Of a stretch of DNA of 35,260 nucleotides, positions 6,437 through 15,246 are shown piece after piece. This stretch comes from Uliginosibacterium gangwonense (GTDB lineage Bacteria > Pseudomonadota > Gammaproteobacteria > Burkholderiales > Rhodocyclaceae). Location of the stretch: assembly GCA_005239635.1 (NCBI GenBank), contig SBBQ01000067.1, positions 1 to 35,260 on the forward strand. Reading direction: 5' to 3'. Each line of letters opens with the position of its first letter. The first letter of the stretch is position 1. Under the pieces are notes generated by a model. The model searched no databases, was not told where the DNA came from, and was given only the letters and a program-made list of their open reading frames with translations. The position numbers were made by a program, and so were the translations under genes.

Positions 6437-7921
6437 ATGCAAGTACGCACACCCTACCCCAGCGCAAAATCCACCGAAACGTATATGCTGCATTCGCTTC
6501 GTCGCATCATGGGCTTGTCTTGGCCGCTTTTAATCGCCCAACTCTCGGGCATGGGCATGCTGGTGGCAGATACGGTGATTCTGGGTCATTACAGCCCATT
6601 GCATTTAGCTGCCTTGGCGGTTGGCAGTGGCGTGTATGTGTCGACCGTTTTAGCCTTAGGTGGCATTCTGCAAGCGGTTGCGCCCTTGGTTGCGCATGCC
6701 ACTGGCGCGGAACGCACGCATGAGGTGACACAACATTTTCAGCAAGGTATTTGGTTGGCCTGTGCGCTGGGGCTGGCGGGCATGTTGTTGTTGCAGCACC
6801 CAGATTTCATTCTGGGCTTATCTCCATTGCCGGATGATGTACACACCCTAACGCGTGAGTATTTATTCACCCTGTCGTTTGCCATTCCTGGAGTGCTGAT
6901 GTATCGGGTGTTTGTCGCGCTGTGCAATGGCGTGGGGCAAACGCGCATCATCATGATGGTGACCATGATGAGCACCGTGGTGCACATTCCGCTTGCCACA
7001 CATTTAGCGCACGCGGGGTGGTTTGGCGCTAATACGGCACATGCGGCCACAGCAGCCATGGAAGCAGGCATTGGAATGGGCGGCTTGGGGGTTTTGGGCT
7101 GCGCCATTTCCACCGCAGTGGTGAGCTGGCTGGGCTGCGCGATGGCCGCAGGCATGGCGATGCGTAATGTCGGCTTAAAGCATTTGCACTTGTTACTGGA
7201 TTGGCAAAAGCCGCAATTTCAGGCCATTGCAAAAATCGTCAAACTCGGTGGCCCCATGGGCTTTTCAAATTTTGTTGAAACCACCAGCTTTACGCTCATT
7301 GCTTTATTTGTGGCGCAATTGGGCAGCACAGAGGTGGCCGGGCATCGCATTGTGTCTAATCTGTATGCCTTGAGTTTTATGCTGCCCTTATCCATGGCAA
7401 ACGGCACACTGGTTGCGGTGGGCCAATCACTCGGCGCGAAACACGCCAAACAAGCTGCGCTCAATGCGCGTGCCGGTGTACTGTTTGCAGTTGGGCTTTG
7501 CGCTTGTGTGGCGATTGCCATGTGGCTTGCACGCATACCGCTTTTGCATGCCTATACCGACACCGAATCGGTGCAGCAGGTTGCGCTCAAACTACTGCCG
7601 TTGCTAGGCATCTTTTTGGTGTTCGACGCAGTGCAAACGCTCTCGTCGTTTTCGCTGCGCGCTTATAAAGTAACGTTGCTGCCCATGTTTATTCATGTCA
7701 CGTGCTTTTGGGGCATCGGACTTTTTGGTGGCTGGTACTTAGCCTTTCGTGGCTTCGCTGGCCTGGGTGGCTTCGGTAACGTTGCACCGTGCGGCACGGC
7801 AGGCTTTTGGGTAATGTCTGCCAGCGCTTCTGCCGTGGCAGGCTGTGCGATGTTGTGGTTGCTACGCCGACACGCCAAGCGCCACATACAAACCGCATGT
7901 AGCGCCCCACCCAACGCTTAA
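6437..7921 (+). CDS. MATE family multidrug/sodium antiporter, NorM-like
   Basis: Inner-membrane efflux pump that exports cationic drugs or metabolites in exchange for sodium ions or protons. The 494 residues contain twelve hydrophobic segments in two similar halves. The N-terminal half starts RRIMGLSWPLLIAQ and continues GMLVADTVILGHYSPLHLAALAVG, a typical MATE opening; the second half has LGGPMGFSNFVETTSFTL and the motif AGHRIVSNLYALSFMLPLSM. The ATG at 6437 gives the longest form. An ATG at 6485 (MLHSLRRIMG) leaves a more usual N-terminus; neither has a strong ribosome site. The stop overlaps the convergent peptidase gene by 4 bases. The substrate cannot be told from the sequence. Confidence 0.9.
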   Translation: MQVRTPYPSAKSTETYMLHSLRRIMGLSWPLLIAQLSGMGMLVADTVILGHYSPLHLAALAVGSGVYVSTVLALGGILQAVAPLVAHATGAERTHEVTQHFQQGIWLACALGLAGMLLLQHPDFILGLSPLPDDVHTLTREYLFTLSFAIPGVLMYRVFVALCNGVGQTRIIMMVTMMSTVVHIPLATHLAHAGWFGANTAHAATAAMEAGIGMGGLGVLGCAISTAVVSWLGCAMAAGMAMRNVGLKHLHLLLDWQKPQFQAIAKIVKLGGPMGFSNFVETTSFTLIALFVAQLGSTEVAGHRIVSNLYALSFMLPLSMANGTLVAVGQSLGAKHAKQAALNARAGVLFAVGLCACVAIAMWLARIPLLHAYTDTESVQQVALKLLPLLGIFLVFDAVQTLSSFSLRAYKVTLLPMFIHVTCFWGIGLFGGWYLAFRGFAGLGGFGNVAPCGTAGFWVMSASASAVAGCAMLWLLRRHAKRHIQTACSAPPNA

Positions 7922-9711
7922 TGCGCACCCATCCATGCTTGGCGTAATTTGCGGATTGGCAAATCGACAGGTGAGCGCAATGAAAGCACGCACTGCTCGG
8001 CCTTGGGCGCATCCGGCACCACGTTAACGCACAGCAACTCGTCACGCCTAAACGCATGCACCTGATGCACCTGCCCTTCGCGCAAACGCATGAGCGCTTT
8101 CTCTTGGTTGTTTGCCGTCACTCGCAAACCATCCAGCGCAACGAGCATATCGCCCGCAGACAAGCCCGCACGTTCGGCCGGCGAACCGCTCATGACTTGC
8201 GCAATTTTTACCTCAGCGCCGTCCGCAACCAGCTTGCAGCCGAGCCAAGGCATGCGGTCTGAATTGCGCCAACTCATCTCAATGCCAAAGTTAAACAACA
8301 ACTCAGCCAACGGCGGGTCTTCGCAACCATTCACACAGGAGGCAACAAATTCCGCCATGCTGTCGCCATATACGTCTTGCAAAATTTGCAGCAGCGCGTC
8401 TTCTGTTACGCCCTTCCCGGTTTGACCAAAGTTTTGCCAGAGTTGGCGCATCACATCTTCGAGCCCGTGCTCGCCGAGCGTTTTGCGGCGAATCATTAAG
8501 TCCATTGCCAATGCGATCAACGAGCCTTTGGTGTAGTAACTCACAATGGCATTGGGCGCGTTTTCATCTTGACGGTAATACTTGATCCACGCATCGAACG
8601 AGGATTCGGCTACGCTTTGCAGATGCCGCCCTTCCCCACGCCAAACGCCGCTAATCGTGCGTGCCAGCATGGTTAAGTATTCATCGTGCGTCACCAAGCC
8701 TGTACGCACCAAAGCGAGGTCGTCAAAATACGACGTAAAGCCTTCAAACACCCACAGCAGTCGCGTGTAGTTCTCTTCGCTCAGATCGTCTTGCATCAGA
8801 TCTAACGGGCGAATGCGTTTAACGTTCCATGCGTGAAAATATTCGTGGCTGATAAGACCTAACAGCGTGCGATACCCCTCGCGCAAAGGTTGTCCGTGGG
8901 TGCTGACCATTTCGTCATGGCGCGGCAAATCGTCGCGACCACAAATTAACGCGGTGCTGTCGCAATGCTCTAAACCGCCATAGCCATCGCCCACCACAGT
9001 GAGCAAAAACAGGTAACGCGAAAATGGGGCCTCGCCATTCGGTTCAAACAATCGAATCTGCGCTTCGCAAATGCGTTGCACATCGGCACATAAACGTTCG
9101 GCGTTGAATTCCACCCGACCCGTAACCGCAATAGCATGTGGCACGCCGCACACTTCAAATTCAAGCCACTGAAACTGGCCCATCTCCACCGGGTGATCGA
9201 TCAGCTGCAAATAATGCGCGGCCAAGTATTCACCGCTGCCATTGCTGCGCACCTTTTGCACGGGCAGCGTGGTGGCTACGCGCCATGCTCGATAGTCTGG
9301 GCCTTGCGGTAATTGAATGGTGACGGAACACGGTTCGTCGTCTTGGCCGAACACGCGCAAAAACACGCTGCTGCCATTAAAGAAGGCGTGGCTTTGGTCG
9401 AGATGCGCGCCTCGCACCGACAAGTCCCATGCATAAACGCGGTAGGTGAGCGTAAGCGGGCCCTTTACGGGCGCGGCTTGCCATGTATGTTTATCGAGTT
9501 TGTGTAGTGCAACTGCTTGGCCTTTGTGCTCTGCGCGAATCGACATGATGTGCCGCGCAAACTCGCGAATCATGTAGCTGCCGGGTATCCATGCTGGCAG
9601 ATCAAAGCACTGACCTTCGGGATCGGGCCGCTCAACTGTGAGACAGACCTCGTATTGGTGCGCTTCGGGCAGCACCGGACAAATCGAATATCGAACACTA
9701 CAACGAGCCAT
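7918..9711 (-). CDS. M61 family (glycyl aminopeptidase-like) metallopeptidase with PDZ domain
   Basis: Zinc peptidase of family M61. Residues about 10-160 form the N-terminal beta domain. The catalytic domain holds SHEYFHAWNVKRIRP near 285-299, the HExxH-type zinc motif, followed by FEGFTSYFDDLALVR with the downstream acidic ligand. A PDZ domain covers about 487-560 (SGSPAERAGLSAGDMLVALDG). The length, 597 residues, fits the family. I chose the ATG at 9711 (MARCSVRYSICP) because an AGAGGA site lies about 10 bases before it, while the ATG at 9744 has none. There is no signal peptide, so it is probably cytoplasmic. An ATTGGCAAA copy lies near its 3' end. The specificity for glycine or alanine ends is from the family, not from this sequence. 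Confidence 0.88.
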   Translation of the reverse strand: MARCSVRYSICPVLPEAHQYEVCLTVERPDPEGQCFDLPAWIPGSYMIREFARHIMSIRAEHKGQAVALHKLDKHTWQAAPVKGPLTLTYRVYAWDLSVRGAHLDQSHAFFNGSSVFLRVFGQDDEPCSVTIQLPQGPDYRAWRVATTLPVQKVRSNGSGEYLAAHYLQLIDHPVEMGQFQWLEFEVCGVPHAIAVTGRVEFNAERLCADVQRICEAQIRLFEPNGEAPFSRYLFLLTVVGDGYGGLEHCDSTALICGRDDLPRHDEMVSTHGQPLREGYRTLLGLISHEYFHAWNVKRIRPLDLMQDDLSEENYTRLLWVFEGFTSYFDDLALVRTGLVTHDEYLTMLARTISGVWRGEGRHLQSVAESSFDAWIKYYRQDENAPNAIVSYYTKGSLIALAMDLMIRRKTLGEHGLEDVMRQLWQNFGQTGKGVTEDALLQILQDVYGDSMAEFVASCVNGCEDPPLAELLFNFGIEMSWRNSDRMPWLGCKLVADGAEVKIAQVMSGSPAERAGLSAGDMLVALDGLRVTANNQEKALMRLREGQVHQVHAFRRDELLCVNVVPDAPKAEQCVLSLRSPVDLPIRKLRQAWMGAH

Positions 9712-10035
9712 ATGCTTTACATCCTCTGTACGACCTAAACGCATGAGTTAGCGCTGATTGCCGCAATCATAACGGCAAGGCGGGTAAGCCAGACACTCTG
9801 CACAAAATTTAGCAGCTCGCCAAAACCGTCCCTGCCAATACCGCCAAGCCACAGGAATCAATTTGATCTATCTCATAGAGCGCACCCTGACTCTCGCCAA
9901 AGATGCCAAATACGACACGAATGACAGCAGGCATTCTGGTTCTTTAAATTGCCCGTGCGGCATATATCACTGCAAAGCTCATGGTTATTTAACTAGAGTG
10001 GGGGTACAGACAGAACTAGTATGTAATTTACACCC
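9712..10035. other. Intergenic region between divergent peptidase and cyclase genes
   Basis: 324 bases with no convincing gene. A 61-codon reading frame at 9863-10048 has no ribosome site, no recognisable content, and runs into the cyclase start. The region should hold both promoters, but I saw no clear -35/-10 pair or known riboswitch fold. Confidence 0.5.
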
Positions 10036-11160
10036 ATGCAATTGTTGAACAAAACCGATTACGCTGTTGAAACAAGCCAAGCTAGCCGACACGTCGACAT
10101 GTTCGTACGCCCATTTCAGGGTCCGTACGCCAATCCGTTAGCAGACGATCGTTTTTGGATGTTTGCCAAACTATCGCTCGGTCTAGCCTTGTTTACACAC
10201 GCTTGTTTTATTCTGTTGTTTGTCTTATTAGGCTCAACGACATTGAGCCTAATAAATGTGGGTAGTGTGCTCTGCTACTCGGTTTGTATTGCCCTCGCCC
10301 GTCAACGTCGTTACGGCATCATGATGACGCTGGTTTGGTTTGAGTTACTGACCCATGCGATCATCGCAACCGCCATCATGGGGTGGGAATCAGGCTTTCA
10401 TTATTACGCCCTGTTTTTGGTGACGGTGACTTTCGTTGGTACGCGCACCCGCAAACAAACCATGATTGCACGGGCAGCCGCACTGATATGTCTCTATGTT
10501 GGCTTGAGTGCTTGGGCAGAAAGCAACCCTGCTTTTGGTGAGGTGAGCAAATCTACGGCATACGCCCTGCGCCTTTTCAACATGGTGGTATCACTCGGCG
10601 GTTTAGCATTTTTGTCTTACTACTACGCCGAGACTGTGCGTCGTGTTGAAAACGAGTTGCATGCCTTAGCCACCACAGATACCTTAACTGGACTGAACAA
10701 TCGCCGCCGTTTACTCGAAATTGCAGACTACGAGTTATTACGTACGGGTCGCAGCAATTCGCCGCTCTCGGTCATCATGTGCGATATCGACCACTTCAAG
10801 CACATTAACGACAAATTCGGTCACGCCAGTGGTGACCAAGTTTTGGTTCAAGTTACCGGCTTGATGCAGAAATCGATTCGGCAGCAAGACACTCTGTGTC
10901 GCTGGGGGGGTGAAGAGTTTGTAATTTTGTTGCCGGAAACGGCAATGCAAGAAGCGGTATCGATTGCCGAACGCATGCGACTTTCAATTGCAGAAGTGGG
11001 CGACACACCGCAAGCCTTAACGCCCGTCACCATCACCCTGGGCGTAGCGCAATGGCGCAGTAGTGAAACCATTCAAGAATGCATCGACCGTGCAGATGAG
11101 GCGATGTACATTGGCAAACGGGCTGGTCGTAATCGCACCGTGCCTGAGTCGATTCTCTAG
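10036..11160 (+). CDS. Membrane-bound diguanylate cyclase (GGDEF protein)
   Basis: Makes the second messenger c-di-GMP from two GTP. Residues about 43-200 hold roughly six membrane helices, with no known sensor domain. The GGDEF domain covers about 208-370: DTLTGLNNRRRL, CDIDHFKHINDKFGHASGD with the metal-binding aspartates, the active-site GGEEF at 291-295, and ADEAMYIGKRAGRNR at the end. An RQQD motif at 282-285, five residues before GGEEF, is an inhibitory I-site, so product feedback is likely. All catalytic residues are present. The ATG at 10036 has only a weak ribosome site, and a second ATG at 10099 is possible. It stands alone between the peptidase and nudF, with no c-di-GMP partner in the window. 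An ATTGGCAAA copy lies at 11110-11118. Confidence 0.93.
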   Translation: MQLLNKTDYAVETSQASRHVDMFVRPFQGPYANPLADDRFWMFAKLSLGLALFTHACFILLFVLLGSTTLSLINVGSVLCYSVCIALARQRRYGIMMTLVWFELLTHAIIATAIMGWESGFHYYALFLVTVTFVGTRTRKQTMIARAAALICLYVGLSAWAESNPAFGEVSKSTAYALRLFNMVVSLGGLAFLSYYYAETVRRVENELHALATTDTLTGLNNRRRLLEIADYELLRTGRSNSPLSVIMCDIDHFKHINDKFGHASGDQVLVQVTGLMQKSIRQQDTLCRWGGEEFVILLPETAMQEAVSIAERMRLSIAEVGDTPQALTPVTITLGVAQWRSSETIQECIDRADEAMYIGKRAGRNRTVPESIL

Positions 11161-11195
11161 CACGGCTCTAGCGCAGCGCTAACCCGCTCCAACTC

Positions 11196-11753
11196 TTAAG
11201 CCAGCGCGCGCTGCGCCCAGAACAGCGCCGTAATCGTTTTAGCATCGGTGAGACGGCCGTCAAACACCGCTTGCACCGCGTCTTGCAACGTCATCTCAAA
11301 CACATCTAGAAATTCATTGTCGTCCAATTGCTGACCAACGTGGCTTAACTTGCGCGCCAAGAAAATCTCGATGCGTTCGTCTGAGTAACCAATGCACGGA
11401 TGCATTACGCCCAGATATAGCCATTCTGCTGCTTCATAGCCTGTTTCTTCGCGCAGCTCGCGACGCGCACAAACCTCAATCGGTTCGTTTGGGTCAATTT
11501 TACCGGCTGGCAATTCGAGAAAATCTTGGTGCAAGGGGTAGCGGAACTGACGTTCGAACAGCAGGGTATTGCGCTCTGTGACCGCAATCACCACCACAGC
11601 GCCCGGGTGTTTGATGTACTCGCGTACGCTTTGTTCGCCATTAGGAAGGCGCACCACATCACGATAAGCCTTGAGCAAACGCCCACTAAACACGGGTTCA
11701 CTACTCACCGTGGTTTCGGTCAAATCATCCGCAGACGTGTGTTCGATTGACAT
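11196..11753 (-). CDS. nudF: ADP-ribose pyrophosphatase, Nudix family
   Basis: Hydrolyses ADP-ribose and related nucleotide sugars to AMP and a sugar phosphate; cytoplasmic. The Nudix box is complete: GKIDPNEPIEVCARRELREETGY at 84-106, matching Gx5Ex7REUxEExGU. FERQFRYP before it and IGYSDERIEIFLA after it are typical of the ADP-ribose subfamily. 185 residues is close to the usual length. It is the last minus-strand gene of the nuo block, 9 bases after the DUF2818-type gene, so it is probably at least partly co-transcribed with complex I. The same neighbours are common in Betaproteobacteria. A small hairpin (11169-11181) lies between it and the convergent cyclase gene. Confidence 0.9.
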   Translation of the reverse strand: MSIEHTSADDLTETTVSSEPVFSGRLLKAYRDVVRLPNGEQSVREYIKHPGAVVVIAVTERNTLLFERQFRYPLHQDFLELPAGKIDPNEPIEVCARRELREETGYEAAEWLYLGVMHPCIGYSDERIEIFLARKLSHVGQQLDDNEFLDVFEMTLQDAVQAVFDGRLTDAKTITALFWAQRALA

Positions 11754-11762
11754 GCCCTAACC

Positions 11763-12110
11763 TCACGCTTTGCGCCAGAGATAGCGATACACAAATCCGG
11801 GGAAGGCAAAAACGAGAAACAAGCACAGGGTAATCGCGTAAAACTCCCAGCGCTGAGGGTAAAGACTGCCATGCGCACGCGATTCAAGCAGCGCGGCTAA
11901 ACCACCGATCAGGCCATAAAAAACCAGCCATTCGAGTAGTCGCCAATGCATGCCTTTTTTCCCTGATTGAGGGCGAATAGTAAAAAAAATACGCTGGCTA
12001 AAAAAAGGCAGGTTGGCGGCAAAAGCCGCCAACGCAATGAGTAACCAAAGAGAAGCAGTCGACTCCAACGATGACTCGTTTAGATCGAACTGCCCAGCGC
12101 GATGGCACAC
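11763..12110 (-). CDS. DUF2818-type small membrane protein after nuoN
   Basis: Function unknown. It resembles the DUF2818 proteins found next to nuoN in Betaproteobacteria: a first helix [18 protein letters not shown], the polar segment [14 protein letters not shown], then [19 protein letters not shown] and a last helix [23 protein letters not shown]. Three membrane helices are expected. The longest form starts at a GTG (12110) and overlaps nuoN by 31 bases; family members usually start just before the first helix, so a TTG near 12065 is also possible. Constant linkage to complex I suggests a role in its assembly or stability, which is inference. Confidence 0.78.
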   Translation of the reverse strand: MCHRAGQFDLNESSLESTASLWLLIALAAFAANLPFFSQRIFFTIRPQSGKKGMHWRLLEWLVFYGLIGGLAALLESRAHGSLYPQRWEFYAITLCLFLVFAFPGFVYRYLWRKA

Positions 12111-13594
12111 AGGCCCATGATGGCATTCGGCAACAAACCTAACAGTGCGATGCTCAAGCCATTCACGGACAGAACCAGTTTCATATCGGGAGATGCTTCA
12201 ATCGGCGCATTCTCACGCGGCTCATCAAAGTACATCACTTTAACCACGCGCAGGTAGTAAAACGCGCCAATGAGTGACATGAGCACCGCATAAACAGCGA
12301 TCCAGTAATACAGCGTACGGCCATGCACCGACATGACGTCAGCTGCAGCCACCACCGCTTGTAGTACTGAGAATTTGGCAAAGAAGCCAATGAAGAACGG
12401 AATGCCAGCCATGGAGAACATGACCATCATGGTTACCGCAGCGAACCACGGGCTACGCTTATTCAGCCCTTTAAAGTCATCGAGATTATCTGCCTCGAAA
12501 CCAGCGCGCGACAGCAGCATTACCAAACCGAATGCTGCCAGTGTCATCAAGACATAGGACACGGTATAAAACATGGAAGCGCTGTAAGCGTTAACTGCGT
12601 TGTACGTAGCTTCTTCTGCACTGGCCCCGCCTACAACACCACTCGCAAGCCCCAGCAACATAAAGCCCATGTGCGAAATACCTGAGTAGGCCAACATACG
12701 CTTCATATTAGTTTGTGCAATCGCAGCGAGATTACCCAATCCAATTGAGAGCACCGCCAACAGCAACAGCATCGGCTGCCAGTGTGCAACGGTGGGTAAG
12801 AGGCCCGATACCAGCATGCGCATCACAATGGCGTAAGCAGCCAACTTGGGTGCAGAGCTAATGAGCAAAGTCACTGCTGTCGGTGCGCCGTGATAAACGT
12901 CGGGAATCCACATGTGGAACGGCACGACACCCAACTTAAACGCTAGACCGGCCACAATAAAGACTAAGCCAAACAGCACAACAGTCGGATTGGCAACGTT
13001 GCTATACAACGCGTGTGCCACTTCGCCAATTTGCAAGGTGCCGGTACCGCCATACACCATCGACATGCCATAGAGCAGCAAACCGGATGCCAAGGCACCC
13101 AGCACAAAATATTTCATGGCTGCTTCGGTTGCTAAGGCAGAGTCTCGCTGGGTCGCAACTAATGCATAGAGCGAGAGTGACAACAACTCCAGACCTAAAT
13201 AAAGCGTCAGGAAGTGGCTGGCAGAAATCATCACCATCATGCCCAGCGTAGCAAACAGCACTAACAAGTAGAACTCGCCAGTTTGCATGCCGCGTGCAGC
13301 AAGATAACCACGGCCATACACCAATGCAATGGACACCGAGAGATAGGTCACCAGCTTCAGAAAGTCGCCTAACAAGTCATCAATAAACATTTGACTGAAA
13401 GTCAGGCGTACATCGCCACTGAGTGTCATCCACGTGAGCATGGCGGCACCCAGCAGTGAGAACTGGGTCAGCATGAAACAAAGCTCGCGGTTACGCTTGC
13501 CGAAGAACAAATCGGCCAGCAACACCACACACGCCATCACCAGGATAAAAATCTCTGGATAAGCCGGCGCAAAATCTGGAAGCGGAAAATTCAT
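12080..13594 (-). CDS. nuoN: NADH:quinone oxidoreductase subunit N
   Basis: One of the three antiporter-like proton-pumping subunits of the complex I membrane arm. 504 residues, about fourteen helices. Typical segments are [21 protein letters not shown] with the conserved glutamate in helix 5, [40 protein letters not shown] with its key lysine and histidine, and [15 protein letters not shown]. The start [14 protein letters not shown] fits the family. It is separated from nuoM by 96 bases that contain a short repeat. Confidence 0.95.
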   Translation of the reverse strand: MNFPLPDFAPAYPEIFILVMACVVLLADLFFGKRNRELCFMLTQFSLLGAAMLTWMTLSGDVRLTFSQMFIDDLLGDFLKLVTYLSVSIALVYGRGYLAARGMQTGEFYLLVLFATLGMMVMISASHFLTLYLGLELLSLSLYALVATQRDSALATEAAMKYFVLGALASGLLLYGMSMVYGGTGTLQIGEVAHALYSNVANPTVVLFGLVFIVAGLAFKLGVVPFHMWIPDVYHGAPTAVTLLISSAPKLAAYAIVMRMLVSGLLPTVAHWQPMLLLLAVLSIGLGNLAAIAQTNMKRMLAYSGISHMGFMLLGLASGVVGGASAEEATYNAVNAYSASMFYTVSYVLMTLAAFGLVMLLSRAGFEADNLDDFKGLNKRSPWFAAVTMMVMFSMAGIPFFIGFFAKFSVLQAVVAAADVMSVHGRTLYYWIAVYAVLMSLIGAFYYLRVVKVMYFDEPRENAPIEASPDMKLVLSVNGLSIALLGLLPNAIMGLCAIALGSSI

Positions 13595-13622
13595 AGCGAC
13601 GTCCGTGTCGTTAAGGTTGCAG

Positions 13623-13677
13623 CGTGATCTTTACACTTCAAGACCATTACAGATCGTGATCTTTCAGCTTGTGATCT
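13623..13677. repeat. GTGATCT repeats between nuoM and nuoN
   Basis: GTGATCT occurs at 13624-13630, 13656-13662 and 13671-13677. The first two copies extend to CGTGATCTTT, spaced 32 bases apart, and a GTGACT follows at about 13684. This lies in the 96-base gap inside the nuo operon, which is unusually wide for the block. It has no T run and does not look like a terminator. Function unknown. Confidence 0.6.
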
Positions 13678-13690
13678 ATCGTCGTGACTC

Positions 13691-15169
13691 TTATAGCTTG
13701 CTCTGAGCCACATGCTTAAGCAGGTCATTAACCGAACTATGCATCACATCCGTGAGCGGTGCGGGGTAAATACCAAACCAAAGCGTACAAGCAGCCAGCA
13801 ACAGCAAAATTAGGAATTCGCGGCTGTTAATATCCATCAACTCAGCCACATGCTTATTAGCTATCGCACCAAATACCACGCGCTTGTACATCCACAGCGT
13901 ATAAGCCGCGCCCAAAATCAGCGTTGTTGCGGCAGCGAAGCCCACCCAGAAGTTGTACTTCACGGCGCCCAAAGCCACAAAAAATTCGCCTACGAAACCT
14001 GATGTACCAGGCAAGCCAGCGTTAGCCATCGCGAATAACATAAAGAATGCCGCGAATTTAGGCATGGTGTTCACCACACCACCGTAATCTGCAATTTGAC
14101 GTGAATGAACACGGTCGTACATCACGCCAATACAGAAGAACATGGCGCCAGACACAAAGCCGTGCGAAATCATTTGCACCAATGCGCCTTCAATACCCAG
14201 CGGATTGAAGATGAAGAAGCCGAGCGTGACAAAACCCATGTGCGAAATGGATGAATAGGCCACCAACTTTTTCATGTCGGTTTGCACTAATGCGACAAAG
14301 CCAATGTAGATCACGGCGACTAATGACAGTGCGATGACGACTGGCGCGAAGTGCACTGAGGCATCTGGCACGATTGGCAATGAGAACCGCAGAAAACCAT
14401 AGGCACCCAGCTTAAGGCCAATCGCAGCCAGCACAATTGAGCCACCTGTCGGTGCTTCAACGTGCGCATCAGGCAACCAAGTGTGCACCGGCCACATGGG
14501 AACCTTCACTGCAAAACTGGCGAAGAACGCCCAGAAAATATAGGCCTGAGCTTCGCGTGACAATGCCACGTGATGCCAATCAATAATCGAAAAGCTGCCG
14601 CCTGATTCGCGATACAGGTACAAAAACGCGACCAGCATCAAGAGCGAACCCAACAGCGTATAAAGGAAGAACTTAATCGCCGCATAGACGCGATTTTGGC
14701 CGCCCCAAATACCGATCACCAAGTAAAGCGGGATCAGCGAGGCTTCAAAGAAGACATAGAACAGAACGCCATCTAACGCGCTAAAAATGCCGTTCAACAA
14801 GCCCGACATGATCAGGAAAGCAGCATTGTATTGAGCGACTTTGTTTTCAATGACCTGCCAGCCTGCCAAAACCACAATAAGCGTCACAAACGCGTTGAGG
14901 ATGACAAACAGCATAGAAATACCATCAACACCCAAGTGGTAGTTGATGTTGTAGCGCGGCACCCATTTATGCAGCTCGCTAAACTGCATGGCGGACGTAC
15001 TAATATCGAAACCGCTATACAGTGGCAATGTAACAAGAAGACCCAATACAGCCGTAACCAACGCCAAACGGCGCGCCAGTGGTGCGCGATCCGAGCCTGC
15101 AGCCAGTACGAGAAGGCCGCCGATGATCGGGAGCCAAATTGCCAGACTCAGAAGAGGAAGTCCTGTCAT
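13691..15169 (-). CDS. nuoM: NADH:quinone oxidoreductase subunit M
   Basis: Proton-pumping antiporter-like membrane subunit of complex I. 492 residues with about fourteen helices. Recognised by YNINYHLGVDGISMLFVILNAF, FFEASLIPLYLVIGIWGG with the helix-5 glutamate, KVPMWPVHTWLPDAHVEAPTGGSIVLA, and KLVAYSSISHMGFVTLG. The start MTGLPLLSLAIWLPIIGG is usual. It lies between nuoL (77-base gap) and nuoN in the standard order. Confidence 0.95.
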   Translation of the reverse strand: MTGLPLLSLAIWLPIIGGLLVLAAGSDRAPLARRLALVTAVLGLLVTLPLYSGFDISTSAMQFSELHKWVPRYNINYHLGVDGISMLFVILNAFVTLIVVLAGWQVIENKVAQYNAAFLIMSGLLNGIFSALDGVLFYVFFEASLIPLYLVIGIWGGQNRVYAAIKFFLYTLLGSLLMLVAFLYLYRESGGSFSIIDWHHVALSREAQAYIFWAFFASFAVKVPMWPVHTWLPDAHVEAPTGGSIVLAAIGLKLGAYGFLRFSLPIVPDASVHFAPVVIALSLVAVIYIGFVALVQTDMKKLVAYSSISHMGFVTLGFFIFNPLGIEGALVQMISHGFVSGAMFFCIGVMYDRVHSRQIADYGGVVNTMPKFAAFFMLFAMANAGLPGTSGFVGEFFVALGAVKYNFWVGFAAATTLILGAAYTLWMYKRVVFGAIANKHVAELMDINSREFLILLLLAACTLWFGIYPAPLTDVMHSSVNDLLKHVAQSKL

Positions 15170-15246
15170 CGCATCAATCCGTCAATTACCGGTTCGCCAC
15201 GCGAACCTTTTTTAATTTTCTATTCGATGGTTGATCAACTAGGTGA

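Noticed and set aside
9863-10048. 61-codon frame upstream of the diguanylate cyclase
   Set aside because: No ribosome site, overlaps the cyclase start, no recognisable content.
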